Origin: Rothia nasimurium
GTDB lineage: Bacteria; Actinomycetota; Actinomycetes; Actinomycetales; Micrococcaceae
Direction of reading: 5' to 3'
Length of the DNA stretch: 64,000 bases
Assembly: GCF_014217215.1 (NCBI RefSeq)
Contig: NZ_CP056080.1
Location: 1,860,001-1,924,000 of the forward strand
Under the pieces are notes generated by a model. The model made no database searches. It worked only from the letters and a program-made list of their open reading frames with translations, and was not told where the DNA came from. The translations under genes and the position numbers were made by a program. Shown here one piece after another: positions 38,960 to 48,857 of this stretch. The first letter of the stretch is position 1, and every line of letters starts with the position of its first letter.

Positions 38960-41900
38960 CTATGAACCGGCGACGCCGGCCTCGAAGATGGCATGGATGA
39001 ACTGCTCGGTCCACTCCACCATGGCGTCATCCACCAGGTCTTTACCCCCAACAGCGGAGGTCTTGGGGCGGGGCACCAGAATCTGCCAGTTCTCGGTACC
39101 CGGAATCTGACGGTACTGGGCACCCGGGTACATGCGATCTAGTCGCATCTGGCGGGACTCCGGCAGATCATTGACCGGGAAAAAACGCACTTTGGGGCCC
39201 ACCGCCACAATTTCACTCAGCCCCACAGCGCGAGCACGCTGGCGAAGGGCAGCAACCTTAAACAGGTTTTCAACGGGAGCTGGCGGGTTACCATATCGGT
39301 CGACCAGCTCCTCGCGGGCCTCTGCCAGTTCTTCAGCGGTCTGGGCCTGGGCAATCTGCCGATAGGCAGACAGGCGCAGGCGCTCTGAACTCACGTAGTC
39401 GTGCGGCATGTGGGCGTTGACCGGCAGATCGACCTTAATCTCAGCGGGAGCTTCTTCCTTCTCCCCGTGCTGGAAGTTAGCCACGGCCTCCCCCACCAGG
39501 CGCAGGTAGAGGTCAAAGCCAACACCGGCAATATGGCCCGATTGTTCACCGCCCAGCAGGTTACCGGCACCGCGAATTTCTAGGTCTTTCATGGCCAGGC
39601 GCATACCGGCGCCCAGTTCGTTGTGGGTCGCCACCGCCTTCAGACGCTCGTGGGCGACCTCGGTCAGCACCTTCTCAGCCGGGTAGAGGAAGTAGGCATA
39701 GGCGCGCTCGCGGCCGCGCCCCACGCGTCCGCGCAGCTGGTGGAGCTGGGACAGGCCGTAGTTCTGGGCCTGGTCCACAATCAGGGTATTGGCGTTGGAG
39801 ATATCCAGGCCGGTCTCCACAATGGTAGTTGAGACGAGCACATCGAACTTCTTCTCCCAGAAGTCCACGATGATTTTTTCAAGGCGGGATTCGCTCATGC
39901 GCCCGTGGGCCACCGCGATGCGGGCCTCGGGAACGAGTTTTTGAATCTCGTTGGCGGTCTCTTCTATGGTTGAGACCCGGTTGTGAACCACAAAGACCTG
40001 CCCCTCTCGCATGAGTTCGCGGCGAATGGCGGCGGTAATCTGCTTATCGGTACGAGGGCCGACAAAGGTGAGGACGGGGTGACGTTCCTCGGGCGGGGTG
40101 GCAAGGGTAGACGTCTCGCGGATGCCGGTTAGGGACATCTCCAGGGTTCGCGGGATGGGGGTTGCACTCATGGCCAGCACGTCCACGTTGGTGCGCATGG
40201 TTTTGAGCTTTTCCTTGTGCTCAACGCCGAAGCGCTGTTCCTCGTCGATAATGACCAGGCCCAGGTCCTTCCAGTCCACCGACTCGGAAAGTATGCGGTG
40301 GGTACCGACGACCACATCGACCGCCCCGTTCTTAATGCCCTCAGCGATTTCAGCTGACTCCTTAGCCTTCTGGAAGCGGGAGAGCACCTTGATGGAGACC
40401 GGGAAGCCCGAGAAACGCTCAGTGAAAGTCTCGTAGTGCTGCTGGGCCAGCAGGGTGGTGGGAACGAGGACGGCCACCTGTTTGCCGTCCTGCACCGCCT
40501 TGAAGGCAGCACGTACCGCGATTTCGGTCTTGCCGTAGCCCACATCGCCCGAGATCAGGCGGTCCATGGGGATTTCTTTCTCCATATCGGCCTTGACCTC
40601 GTTGATAGCCGAGAGCTGGTCGGGGGTTTCGTTGTAAGGGAAGGCTTCTTCCAGTTCCCGCTGCCAGGGGGTGTCGGGCCCGAAGGCGTGGCCGCGGGAG
40701 GCCTGCCGGGCTGAGTAGAGTTTAATCAGGTCAGCAGCAATTTCCTTGACGGCCTTACGGGCCTTTGACTTGGTCTTAGCCCAGTCGGAGCCACCCATCT
40801 TTGAGAGCACCGGGGCGTCGCCGCCCACGTAGTTAGAGACCTGGTCCAGTTGGTCCGAGGGCACAAAAAGGCGGTCCTTGGGCCCGCCCCGTTTGGAGGG
40901 GGCGTACTCCAGCACCAGGTATTCCTTCATGGGCTTGGGCTGCCCGGGCATGACGGTTGCCCCGGCAATGGGGCGCTGAATCAGCTCCACGAACTGGCCG
41001 ATACCGTGCTGTTCGTGCACTACATAGTCCCCTGCGCTCAATGACATGGGATCTACCGCGTTCTTTCGGCGGCGCACCGGTAGCTTGCCACTGCGCAGGT
41101 CGCGGGTGGCGTAGGGACTGGTGCGACCCAGGATATCTGCCTCGGTCAGTAGACCCAGCTTTTCGCCGTCCATCATGAAGCCTCGCCCCATGGAGGCGGT
41201 GGTCATCTCGATGATGCCCGGCCCAGGAAGGTTCGTCAGGCTGTCCACGCGGGACGCCGGTATCTCAGCTTCCTGAAAAAGGTCAAGCAGGCGGGTGAGC
41301 GGGCCTGGTCCATCGGTGACCACGGTAATCCGCCAGCCGTCCTTTACCTTCTTCCCAACTTCTGTCAGCAGCTCGGTCACGTTGCCCGAGTAGGTATGGG
41401 GGGCGCGGGCAGCCAGCTGGACCGAGTCAATCCCGTCATCAATGGCGTCATCGACGCCCAGGGCCGTCATAGCCCACCAGCCAAAGCCTTTTGCGAGGGC
41501 AGTTTCTCGCAGGGTGGCAATGGTGCGGAAGCTACCGGCGCTCAGACCATCGGGGCCGTTGGCACCCAGGTCGATGGGGGCGTCCGTAGTGTCGGTGACA
41601 GAATCCCAGGCCGCCAGCAGGAACTCCTCGTTGGTGGCAACCAGGTCGGTTGCGCGGGAGCGTACCTTTTCCGGCTCGATAATGAGGGGCAGAGACCCCG
41701 GGGGCAGATGGTCGAGCAGGGTCACCATATCGTCAACCAGCAGGGGAATCAGGGACTCCATGCCCTCAATATAAATACCACCGGCAATTTTTTCGAGCAT
41801 GGCGGCAGCGCCCGGAAAGGATCCCTTGAGGCGGGCTGCCCGACTCATCACGCTGGGGGTAATCAGGAGTTCGCGGCAGGGAGGGGCGAGTAGCTCGGCG

Positions 41901-42610
41901 GGGTGGTCTTTGCCGGGCAGGGTGCGCTGGTCAGCAACCGAGAACCAGCGGATATTCTCGACCTCGTCCCCAAAGAATTCGATACGGGCGGGGTGAGCTG
42001 CGGTCGGTGAGAAAATATCGATAATGCCGCCGCGCACGGCAAATTCTCCGCGCTTTGACACCAGGTCAACGCGGGAATAGGCGGCCGACGCGAGAGATTT
42101 AATCAGGGCATCAAAGTCTTGTTCTTCGCCCACCCGCAGGGTCACCGGCTGCATTTTTTCGAGGCCTGCGACCAGGGGCTGCAGCACCGAGCGGATAGGG
42201 GCAACGAGCACCCGGGGAGCGGACGCACCCCCCTCGGCGAGGGCGCGCAAGACCGCTAGGCGCTGGCCCACGGTATCGCTTCGCGGGGAGAGGCGCTCAT
42301 GGGGCAGGGTTTCCCAGGCCGGGAAGAGCTGGGCCTGCCCAGGCTCTAGCACCGATTCTAGGGCAGTGACGGTGTCTTCGGCTTCGCGGTCGGTAGCGGT
42401 GACAGCTAGCAGGACGGGCGGGGTCGGCTCGTTCTGGGCGGCAAGTTGCTGGGCTATGCCGGCAAGCAGAAAGGGCCTGGCCCCGTCAGGAGAGCCAATC
42501 AGAAATTCATCGAGGCGGGCTTTGGGGTCTGCACCTGCCTGGGTGATGATTGCGGTATAGCTGGGCTCATGGGTGAGGGCTTGGGCAAGGCCGCTCAGTG
42601 ACATCTTCAC
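38960..42610 (-). CDS. mfd: Transcription-repair coupling factor Mfd
   Basis: Translocase that removes RNA polymerase stalled at DNA lesions and recruits UvrA. 1216 residues, full length. Domains in order: UvrB-like module (about 1-360), linker, RNA-polymerase interaction domain (CarD-like, about 515-590; GDYVVHEQHGIGQF), RecG-like helicase lobes with Walker A GDVGYGKTE near 693 and DEEQRFGVEHKE near 790, the motif VI-type QLRGRVGRG near 985, and the C-terminal TRCF domain that hides the UvrA site. In actinobacteria mfd normally follows pth; here pth is 17 kb away, beyond the surface-polysaccharide genes. Confidence 0.97.
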   Translation of the reverse strand: MKMSLSGLAQALTHEPSYTAIITQAGADPKARLDEFLIGSPDGARPFLLAGIAQQLAAQNEPTPPVLLAVTATDREAEDTVTALESVLEPGQAQLFPAWETLPHERLSPRSDTVGQRLAVLRALAEGGASAPRVLVAPIRSVLQPLVAGLEKMQPVTLRVGEEQDFDALIKSLASAAYSRVDLVSKRGEFAVRGGIIDIFSPTAAHPARIEFFGDEVENIRWFSVADQRTLPGKDHPAELLAPPCRELLITPSVMSRAARLKGSFPGAAAMLEKIAGGIYIEGMESLIPLLVDDMVTLLDHLPPGSLPLIIEPEKVRSRATDLVATNEEFLLAAWDSVTDTTDAPIDLGANGPDGLSAGSFRTIATLRETALAKGFGWWAMTALGVDDAIDDGIDSVQLAARAPHTYSGNVTELLTEVGKKVKDGWRITVVTDGPGPLTRLLDLFQEAEIPASRVDSLTNLPGPGIIEMTTASMGRGFMMDGEKLGLLTEADILGRTSPYATRDLRSGKLPVRRRKNAVDPMSLSAGDYVVHEQHGIGQFVELIQRPIAGATVMPGQPKPMKEYLVLEYAPSKRGGPKDRLFVPSDQLDQVSNYVGGDAPVLSKMGGSDWAKTKSKARKAVKEIAADLIKLYSARQASRGHAFGPDTPWQRELEEAFPYNETPDQLSAINEVKADMEKEIPMDRLISGDVGYGKTEIAVRAAFKAVQDGKQVAVLVPTTLLAQQHYETFTERFSGFPVSIKVLSRFQKAKESAEIAEGIKNGAVDVVVGTHRILSESVDWKDLGLVIIDEEQRFGVEHKEKLKTMRTNVDVLAMSATPIPRTLEMSLTGIRETSTLATPPEERHPVLTFVGPRTDKQITAAIRRELMREGQVFVVHNRVSTIEETANEIQKLVPEARIAVAHGRMSESRLEKIIVDFWEKKFDVLVSTTIVETGLDISNANTLIVDQAQNYGLSQLHQLRGRVGRGRERAYAYFLYPAEKVLTEVAHERLKAVATHNELGAGMRLAMKDLEIRGAGNLLGGEQSGHIAGVGFDLYLRLVGEAVANFQHGEKEEAPAEIKVDLPVNAHMPHDYVSSERLRLSAYRQIAQAQTAEELAEAREELVDRYGNPPAPVENLFKVAALRQRARAVGLSEIVAVGPKVRFFPVNDLPESRQMRLDRMYPGAQYRQIPGTENWQILVPRPKTSAVGGKDLVDDAMVEWTEQFIHAIFEAGVAGS

Positions 42611-42945
42611 TCCCCTGGGGTAAGGCCGGTTGGTGCAGGCTCTATTATCCCACAGGCATCTTCACTACCCTAAGGGCTAAACCGCAAAGACGGTAGAAGC
42701 CTCTATTCAAGGAAATAACTAATACAAGTATGATAAACACCAATAGTATTTTTGAGGAAAACCATTCTTGTCCCCATAAGTTACTACCGAGCAACCCCAT
42801 CTTTTCCGCCTAAGGCTATTAACCCACCCGAGGACCAACCGGTAGCATGAGATGACCGGTAAAGCACTCTGGCAAAACCCCACCCCTTTCGCACGGAGCA
42901 CCAGCGAGCTTTACCCCACCACGCACCACAACTTTTAGGGACTTA
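42611..42945. other. Divergent intergenic region mfd / lipoprotein gene
   Basis: 335 bp containing promoters for both directions but no gene. The central 42690-42800 is AT-rich. I could not fix convincing -35/-10 pairs. GAC-TTA before the lipoprotein ATG with AGGGA gives a usable ribosome site. Confidence 0.4.
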
Positions 42946-43701
42946 ATGAAACAATTAGGGACACCCCTCTCTGCTGCCCTGCGCGCGCCCAGCCTGCGCA
43001 CCGGCGTCCTTGCCCTGTGCGCCAGCGCCACTCTTGCCCTAGCTGCCTGTGGCTCGTCGACCGAAAACGGAGCAGCCTCAGAAAGCACATCCAGCAGTGC
43101 AGCAACCGCCGAAGCCACTAATAGCGCCGGTGAAACGCTCACCGAAAACTTCGCGGGTTCCGAAGCTCTAGCCGAAGCCAGCGAAACTGCCGTAGACACC
43201 ATAGAGGTGCAAACAGCAGAACAGCTCTACACCGATATCCAAGGGGCGCTCGGCGGAATTGAACCAGCTACCGGGTCCAGCGATGCAAACAGCACCGGGG
43301 AAGAAATTTCCAGCGATACCGAAAGCGTTCAAGCCAACGAAAACGCGGTTGAAAGCTACGTCTCTGCAGAAACCACAGCACAGCTTGAAGCGGCAGCCAC
43401 CGGCACAGCCCTTGACCAGTACCTTGCTACCGCAACCGAGTACGCCCAGTCAGGCTGGCATGTTGAGGGAACCTCAACCGTCGTGGGCACCCCCCGCATC
43501 GCTGATGGTGAGTACAACGGCCAGGCAGCCAAAATCATGGAAGTCTGCCTCGATTCCTCGGGAGTCAAAGTTGTAGATGCTGCGGGTAACACCGTCAGCT
43601 CCAACCAGTTCCCCCGCTCACTCAACATTTTTACTCTGGTCGAAAACAACGGGGAATGGAAGATTGCTTCCCACGATTTCCCCAACAACGCAGATTGCTA
43701 A
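42946..43701 (+). CDS. Putative lipoprotein, unknown
   Basis: A 251-residue exported protein. Residues 1-34 form a lipoprotein signal peptide with the lipobox ALAAC, making Cys35 the lipidated residue. A Ser/Thr/Glu/Ala-rich spacer runs to about residue 150 with no clear fold. The last 100 residues (from ATEYAQSGWHVEG) look like a small globular domain of the NTF2-like or DUF4878 kind: VVGTPRIADGEY, CLDSSGVKVVD, and ending VENNGEWKIASHDF; that assignment is a guess. The stop codon is 5 bp before the start of the fibrinogen-like gene, so the two are co-transcribed and probably act together at the cell surface. Confidence 0.75.
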   Translation: MKQLGTPLSAALRAPSLRTGVLALCASATLALAACGSSTENGAASESTSSSAATAEATNSAGETLTENFAGSEALAEASETAVDTIEVQTAEQLYTDIQGALGGIEPATGSSDANSTGEEISSDTESVQANENAVESYVSAETTAQLEAAATGTALDQYLATATEYAQSGWHVEGTSTVVGTPRIADGEYNGQAAKIMEVCLDSSGVKVVDAAGNTVSSNQFPRSLNIFTLVENNGEWKIASHDFPNNADC

Positions 43702-43706
43702 CACAC

Positions 43707-46700
43707 ATGAAAAAACCATCACTCATTACCAAGATTTCAGTCGGGGCACTCACCTTGGGTGTAGGCTTTTCTCTTCTCCCCAGCGCGACAGCCGCCGATG
43801 AGTACGTTGCCAACGGGCTAACCTCCGAAACCGCTGCAGCTTCCTGTTGGGAGGTTAAGCAGAACGATCCTACCGCCACATCAGGTACTTACTGGCTGTA
43901 CACCCCGTCTATGGATGCTCCTGCGCAGTTCTACTGCGATCAGGAGACCGATGGCGGCGGCTGGGTCATGATTGGTCGCGGCCGCGAGGGCTGGACCGAG
44001 GACTACTACGGTCGCGGAAACGCTTCTGAGCTCTACACCAATCCCAGTGGTACCAGCGCTTTCACGCCGGTTCAGCTCTCATCACAAACTGTTGACGAGC
44101 TCCTCGATGGTGACCGCGTTGACTCCCTTGAAGACGGAATCCGCTTCCGCCGTGCAACCGATATAAACGGCCAGAGCTGGCAGAACACCTACGCTAAGCG
44201 GTCAAATACCGAAAGCTGGAGTTGGGCTCTTAGAGCTACAGCCAGCTGGTCAGATATCCGTTTCCAAAACCCCGCCTATACCGCGGCTAACTACAGCACA
44301 CGAACTTCCCTCGGTAGCATCGGCAGCTGGGGTTCCTACAATACTTTGAATTTCACAACCTCTAAAATTTACGGTTGGAATAACGGTTTCGCATACAGCA
44401 CCGGTGTATGGGGTAACTCATCTGCCACCTCCTATCTCTGGTCTCCTAGCTATGGCACAGCTCCCATGGCGTTCACCCAGGTCTTTATCCGCCCAAAGAT
44501 TGACAAAAACGATGTCGGCTTTGCCGCTATTGGCGACACCGGACTAGCAGCAGAGAACAACCGCCAGCTCCCCAATAGCTACTCCGCTTCAATGCGCTGG
44601 CGCACCTCCGAGGACTCAGGCACCGGCGTTGTCTCTGAGCTCAACACCCGAGTGCAGGCGATTGCCCAGGTAGGCAACACAGTCTTTACCGGTGGTGACT
44701 TTAAGAATGTCGTTAGCGCAAACGGTGAAACCGTCAACCAGGCTTTCATTGCTGGCTACGATGTGAACACAGCAGAGCTGGTTCGCACCTTCACACCGAC
44801 TTTCAACGGGCAAATCAAGTCTTTGGCCGCCCTGCCCAATAACCTGCTGGCGGTAGGTGGCGAATTCACGACCGTCAATGGCCAGCCCGCAAACGGTTTT
44901 GTGATCCTGAACCCCGTTACCGGTGAAACTGATACTTCCCTGGGCTGGGAAGTTGTCAACCGCCTGGCAACCGGCATCACCTCTGTTAAGACCATCCAGG
45001 TCCAGGGTAATTACGTCTACATCGGTGGATCATTCACCCATGTCAAGGACGCAAATCGAGTCAGCTTCGCCTACTCACGCAACGTAGCTCGTTTCTCCCT
45101 GACCGATAACACGGTCGATATCAGCTGGCGTCCGACGACCAACGGCACCGTCAACGGCATCTCAGCCAGTGACGAGGGCGTTGCCATTGCCGGTTACTTC
45201 ACCACTGTTGGCAGCGAAAGCTCATGGAAACTTGCTTATCTAAGCACCACGAGTGGCACCTTGGCTAAGAGCTGGAACTGGGCTCTTTCACACCGAGCCA
45301 CCAACCCCTACCCCAGCGATGGCTTCCAGTTTGATGTTCAAGATGCTGGCGATTCAATTTGGACAGCTGGTGCTGAGCACATTATCGCCCAGTACAACAA
45401 GTCAGACCTATCACGCCGTTCTGCCTCCATTACTAGAGCCGGTGGAGACTTCCAGGATCTCTCCTTCGATGCACAGACTAACGTCATCTACGGTGCCTGC
45501 CACTGTGGCGACTGGATCTACGAAGGCGGTGAGGTATACAGCAACCCCTGGACAACCTCATCCGATATCCACCGTATCCGTCTGATTGCGGCTTTCGACG
45601 CTCAGACCGGTGAGGTTCTCCCCGAGTTCGCCCCCGATATCGCCGGCGCAAATGGCTACGGCGTGTGGTCATCATTCGTTGATTCCACCGGTGTCCTGTG
45701 GGTTGGTGGCGACATCACCCGTACTCGAGGTGCAAATGGTGCTCAGTCCACTGTGGGCTTCGCCCGGTACACTCCCCGCGATGTCACTCCGGCTGCTGCA
45801 CCAAGCAACCTGCAGGTCACTTCAGACGGGACTACCGACCAGCTCACCTGGGTCAGCAACACTTCTGGTCGCACCGATTACCAGGTCCTGCGCAACGATC
45901 GAGTTATTGCTACAGTAACTAACGGTACGTCCTACTCAGTTGCTCATACAGATGGTGCTCGCTATTTCGTGCGCTCAGTGGACAACGTAGGCAACTACTC
46001 CGAGACCACCCCTGTGGCAACCGCCCAGGTAACTACTCCGGTTGAAGAGCCTATTGACCCGCCTGTTGAAGAAAACCCGGTGGTACCTCCCGCTGAGGAG
46101 GATCCCGCTGTTCCCGCGGATCCTGTTGACCCTGTAGTTCCTCCGATTGAAGAAGATACTCCGGCAGATCCTGAACAACCCGATGTCGATGAGAACCCCG
46201 CTCCCGCGGATCCGGTAGAACCGGTTGAGCCCGAAAAGCCGGCGGACCAGAAGATTATCGCCTCCGGCGATGACTGGCGAGTAGCTTTCCGTCTGCTCAA
46301 CGACTTCGACCGGACATGGCGCGACACCAACTATGGTTACAACACCGCCTGGCAGTGGTACACGGCACCAACTTCAATCGGGTGGGGCGAAGACAGTCTG
46401 AAGACCCGTCTAACTTTCAACTTCTTCACTCAGCCCTCGTCATTCTTCTTGCGCAAGGAGTTCAACCTGACCCCCGCTCCCAACCAGGAGCTGGTCCTTA
46501 CCACCTACGCTGATGATGGTGTCGCTATCTATGTGAATGGCAAGGAAGTAGCCCGTCAGAACCTCCCTGCGAACGCATACCCCAGGACCTCTGCTCTCGC
46601 ACGAGTTTCTTATGCTGATGCAAAGGCTAACCCGATTACAATCACGATTCCGTCCAAAGACCTGAAAGATGGTAAGAACGTAATCGCGGTTGAAGTTCAC

Positions 46701-46760
46701 TCCTACCGTCGCGGTGAACCTACCACCTTCGATATGGATGCAACTCTGGTCACCCGGTAG
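43707..46760 (+). CDS. Large secreted protein: fibrinogen-like domain, propeller, FN3
   Basis: 1017 residues. A signal peptide (1-30, cleavage after TAA) is followed by a fibrinogen-related domain (about 45-285): SCWEV and FYCDQETDGGGWVMI with the Cys47/Cys77 pair match eukaryotic fibrinogen C-terminal globes. Residues 300-690 form a beta-propeller-like array of repeats (VFTGGDF, LAVGGEF, VYIGGSF), an FN3 domain spans about 690-770, and a Pro/Glu/Asp-rich stalk (about 775-845) leads to a C-terminal beta-sandwich (about 850-1017; LTTYADDGVAIYVNGKE). There is no LPXTG motif or terminal membrane helix, so it is released or held by its partner. Probably an adhesin or glycan-binding surface protein; that is inference. 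Start ATG is 5 bp after the lipoprotein gene. Confidence 0.85.
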   Translation: MKKPSLITKISVGALTLGVGFSLLPSATAADEYVANGLTSETAAASCWEVKQNDPTATSGTYWLYTPSMDAPAQFYCDQETDGGGWVMIGRGREGWTEDYYGRGNASELYTNPSGTSAFTPVQLSSQTVDELLDGDRVDSLEDGIRFRRATDINGQSWQNTYAKRSNTESWSWALRATASWSDIRFQNPAYTAANYSTRTSLGSIGSWGSYNTLNFTTSKIYGWNNGFAYSTGVWGNSSATSYLWSPSYGTAPMAFTQVFIRPKIDKNDVGFAAIGDTGLAAENNRQLPNSYSASMRWRTSEDSGTGVVSELNTRVQAIAQVGNTVFTGGDFKNVVSANGETVNQAFIAGYDVNTAELVRTFTPTFNGQIKSLAALPNNLLAVGGEFTTVNGQPANGFVILNPVTGETDTSLGWEVVNRLATGITSVKTIQVQGNYVYIGGSFTHVKDANRVSFAYSRNVARFSLTDNTVDISWRPTTNGTVNGISASDEGVAIAGYFTTVGSESSWKLAYLSTTSGTLAKSWNWALSHRATNPYPSDGFQFDVQDAGDSIWTAGAEHIIAQYNKSDLSRRSASITRAGGDFQDLSFDAQTNVIYGACHCGDWIYEGGEVYSNPWTTSSDIHRIRLIAAFDAQTGEVLPEFAPDIAGANGYGVWSSFVDSTGVLWVGGDITRTRGANGAQSTVGFARYTPRDVTPAAAPSNLQVTSDGTTDQLTWVSNTSGRTDYQVLRNDRVIATVTNGTSYSVAHTDGARYFVRSVDNVGNYSETTPVATAQVTTPVEEPIDPPVEENPVVPPAEEDPAVPADPVDPVVPPIEEDTPADPEQPDVDENPAPADPVEPVEPEKPADQKIIASGDDWRVAFRLLNDFDRTWRDTNYGYNTAWQWYTAPTSIGWGEDSLKTRLTFNFFTQPSSFFLRKEFNLTPAPNQELVLTTYADDGVAIYVNGKEVARQNLPANAYPRTSALARVSYADAKANPITITIPSKDLKDGKNVIAVEVHSYRRGEPTTFDMDATLVTR

Positions 46761-46782
46761 AAGCTCGTAGAGGAAAGAATAG

Positions 46783-46830
46783 AAAACCCTGCTGGTTCAG
46801 AGGGAAACCTTTGAGCAGCAGGGTTTTTCT
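46783..46830 (+). terminator. Terminator after the fibrinogen-like gene
   Basis: AAAACCCTGCTG (46783-46794) and CAGCAGGGTTTT (46816-46827) form a perfect 12-bp stem; the T run continues to 46828. Confidence 0.9.
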
Positions 46831-46848
46831 ATATTCGGATACACCCCA

Positions 46849-46889
46849 GTAGGTAAAAAATAAATCGCTGGGTAGCCATTTTTGCCTAC
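46849..46889 (+). repeat. Inverted repeat upstream of the polysaccharide operon
   Basis: GTAGGTAAAAAAT (46849-46861) and ATTTTTGCCTAC (46878-46889) form an imperfect dyad separated by 16 nt. It could be a second transcription stop or an operator in the 415-bp gap before the polysaccharide genes; nothing shows which. No gene is supported in 46890-47175. Confidence 0.35.
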
Positions 46890-47004
46890 ATATTTACCGA
46901 CGAATCAACAAGGCATTACACCCATTCGCCCGCTATTCAGCTGACAAATAATATGGACAAGTCATTACAAATACGGCCCTTGTCCCAAGAATGTCGGCTA
47001 CTGT

Positions 47005-47033
47005 TTGGGCTTGCCCTAGCCTAAAATTAATAG
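47005..47033 (+). promoter_or_regulatory. Candidate promoter of the polysaccharide operon
   Basis: TTGGGC (47005-47010) and TAATAG (47028-47033) are 17 bp apart; an alternative pair is TTGCCC with TATACC and 18 bp. Either gives a leader of about 130-140 nt before the first gene. Confidence 0.4.
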
Positions 47034-47175
47034 ATATACCCCCGAGCCTTTCAGCGGCACATATCCTTCCCCATACTTGAGGCGTAAAGCGATGCAGTAC
47101 CGCCGTAGGGTTCACAAGCGGTCCGCACACCCGCTTATTTGCTCGCACTTTACTAGGGACTTCAAGGGCACGACT

Positions 47176-47922
47176 ATGACCTCTTCTTCCTCTCCCGGCA
47201 AAGGCCGGTTCAGGGAAACGCTTTCACACTTGAATGCAGCGCAGAAACCCGGAGTTGGCGTACCTGCTTACACCCGCTGGGTTAATCGCCGCGTCGCACG
47301 TGTCTTTGCAGCGGGCGCCGTTAAACTTGGTATCACCCCAAACGGTGTCACTGCCATAAGCGCACTAACCTCGCTACTAGCTATGGTTCTATTGCTTACC
47401 GCCCAGCCCACTTTCGGGGTGGGTGCGCTTGCAGCCTTCCTCTTTGCCCTGGGCTACGCACTCGACTCAGCTGACGGCCAGGTTGCTCGCGTGACGGGGA
47501 AGTCCTCCCCCGCCGGTGAATGGCTAGACCACGTTGTCGATGCCATGCGCACCCCCGCCATGCACCTCACCATCCTGATCGGGTTCATCAAGTACTCCGA
47601 CAGCTGGCCTCTCACCGGCTGGCAGCTCTGGTGGCTACCCCTCGCTTTCTCGGTTCTTATGACCGGCCACTTCATGAGCCAGATTCTGGCAGAACAGCTC
47701 CGCAAAAAGCACGCTACGCAAGAGCCGCCCTCGGGGGGAACGCTTCGCTCTTTCATCAATCTGCATATGGATTCCGGTACTTTCTGCTGGGTCTTTATTC
47801 TCTGGGGAACAGGGTGGGGCTTCCTCATTGCCTACGGCCTGCTCTTCCTCTCAAACGCAGCAACGGTTCTTCTCTCGATGCGCCGCAAGTTCGTTTCACT
47901 CAGTACACCTCAAGGAGCATAG
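47176..47922 (+). CDS. CDP-alcohol phosphatidyltransferase family protein
   Basis: Integral membrane enzyme of 248 residues that would transfer a phosphoalcohol from a CDP-alcohol to an acceptor. The family signature D-x2-D-G-x2-A-R-x8-G-x3-D-x3-D is intact: DSADGQVARVTG then AGEWLDHVVD, near residues 97-122. Five or six membrane helices surround it. The N-terminus (1-35) is cytosolic and charged. I start at the ATG at 47176 (AAGGG upstream); an earlier codon at 47077 would add 33 basic residues that are not family-like. It is the first gene of a seven-gene polysaccharide operon, and a TagD-type cytidylyltransferase at 54.7 kb could supply its donor. Its acceptor may be a polymer or lipid and is unknown. 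Confidence 0.85.
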   Translation: MTSSSSPGKGRFRETLSHLNAAQKPGVGVPAYTRWVNRRVARVFAAGAVKLGITPNGVTAISALTSLLAMVLLLTAQPTFGVGALAAFLFALGYALDSADGQVARVTGKSSPAGEWLDHVVDAMRTPAMHLTILIGFIKYSDSWPLTGWQLWWLPLAFSVLMTGHFMSQILAEQLRKKHATQEPPSGGTLRSFINLHMDSGTFCWVFILWGTGWGFLIAYGLLFLSNAATVLLSMRRKFVSLSTPQGA

Positions 47923-47927
47923 GTTCC

Positions 47928-48851
47928 ATGTCGGACGTTAAAATTTCAGCACTTATTGCAACCGCAGGGGCACGCCCCCAGCTGCTGCGACAGACCGTTC
48001 AATCGATGTTTGACCAGGACTACACCGGCCACATCGAGGTTATCGTTGTGTTTGACTACGTTGATATCGATGATCTAGCCGATATGACGGTACCGCCCAA
48101 CCGCTCTCTTAAGACCATTGTTAACTCTCATTCGAAGGGTCTTGCCGGCGGACGGAACACCGGTGTGGTTGAGGCAAGCGGTGAGTGTGTTGGCTTCTGC
48201 GACGATGACGATTATTGGTACCCCACCCGTATCTCTGAACAGATCAAACTGTGGAAAGAGCACCCGGAGGCTATCGCCATTTCATCTGGCATCGTCATTC
48301 GTTCTGAGGGTAAGGACATCGAACGTCTTGCTCCTGCTGTTGCAACTTTCGACGACTTCCTGCGGTCTCGTATCACCGAGATTAATCCCTGCACCACGCT
48401 CTTTAAGCGTGATGACCTAGTTCCTGGCGGTCGTATTGGGCTGGTTGATGAAGAGCTCCCCGCCGCCTACGGCGAAGACTACGATCTGCTCCTCCGGGCA
48501 ACCCAGTTTGGTGATATCTACTCGATTCAGGAGCCCGGTGCGCTCATTCTCTGGGATCGCCCCTCGTTCTTTGCCGGGCGCTGGCAATCAATGGTCGATG
48601 GTCTTACCTATATCCTCCAGAAGTACCCCGAGTTCGAGCGTCAGCCCAAAGGCACCGCAAGAATCGCCGGTCAAATCGCTTTTGCGCATGCTGCCCTGGG
48701 CAACCGCAAACTCGCGCAAGCATACGCAACATCGGCGCTACGTCGCGACCCCCTACAGGTTCGGGCCTGGGCCGCACGCTGCATTGCAGCGGGACTCATT
48801 AAGCCCGAGTTTCTACTGAACCTGGTGAATAAGACAGGTAGAGGGCTCTAG
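47928..48851 (+). CDS. Family 2 glycosyltransferase
   Basis: Inverting GT-A enzyme of 307 residues, predicted to add a sugar to a lipid-linked repeat unit. Residues 5-110 give the nucleotide-sugar fold: ISALIATAGARPQLL, then the GLAGGRNTG helix and the metal motif in CDDDDYW (the family DXD). A second acidic motif, GEDYDLLLRA, near residue 185, holds the base Asp. A C-terminal helical tail (about 245-307) is TPR-like and basic. It starts 5 bp after the CDP-alcohol transferase stop, with AAGGAG upstream. Sugar type is unknown. Confidence 0.9.
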   Translation: MSDVKISALIATAGARPQLLRQTVQSMFDQDYTGHIEVIVVFDYVDIDDLADMTVPPNRSLKTIVNSHSKGLAGGRNTGVVEASGECVGFCDDDDYWYPTRISEQIKLWKEHPEAIAISSGIVIRSEGKDIERLAPAVATFDDFLRSRITEINPCTTLFKRDDLVPGGRIGLVDEELPAAYGEDYDLLLRATQFGDIYSIQEPGALILWDRPSFFAGRWQSMVDGLTYILQKYPEFERQPKGTARIAGQIAFAHAALGNRKLAQAYATSALRRDPLQVRAWAARCIAAGLIKPEFLLNLVNKTGRGL

Positions 48852-48857
48852 GTCCGC

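Noticed and set aside
46933-47148. Minus-strand 71-codon frame upstream of the polysaccharide operon
   Set aside because: No ribosome site or family match, and it spans the predicted leader and promoter of the plus-strand operon.
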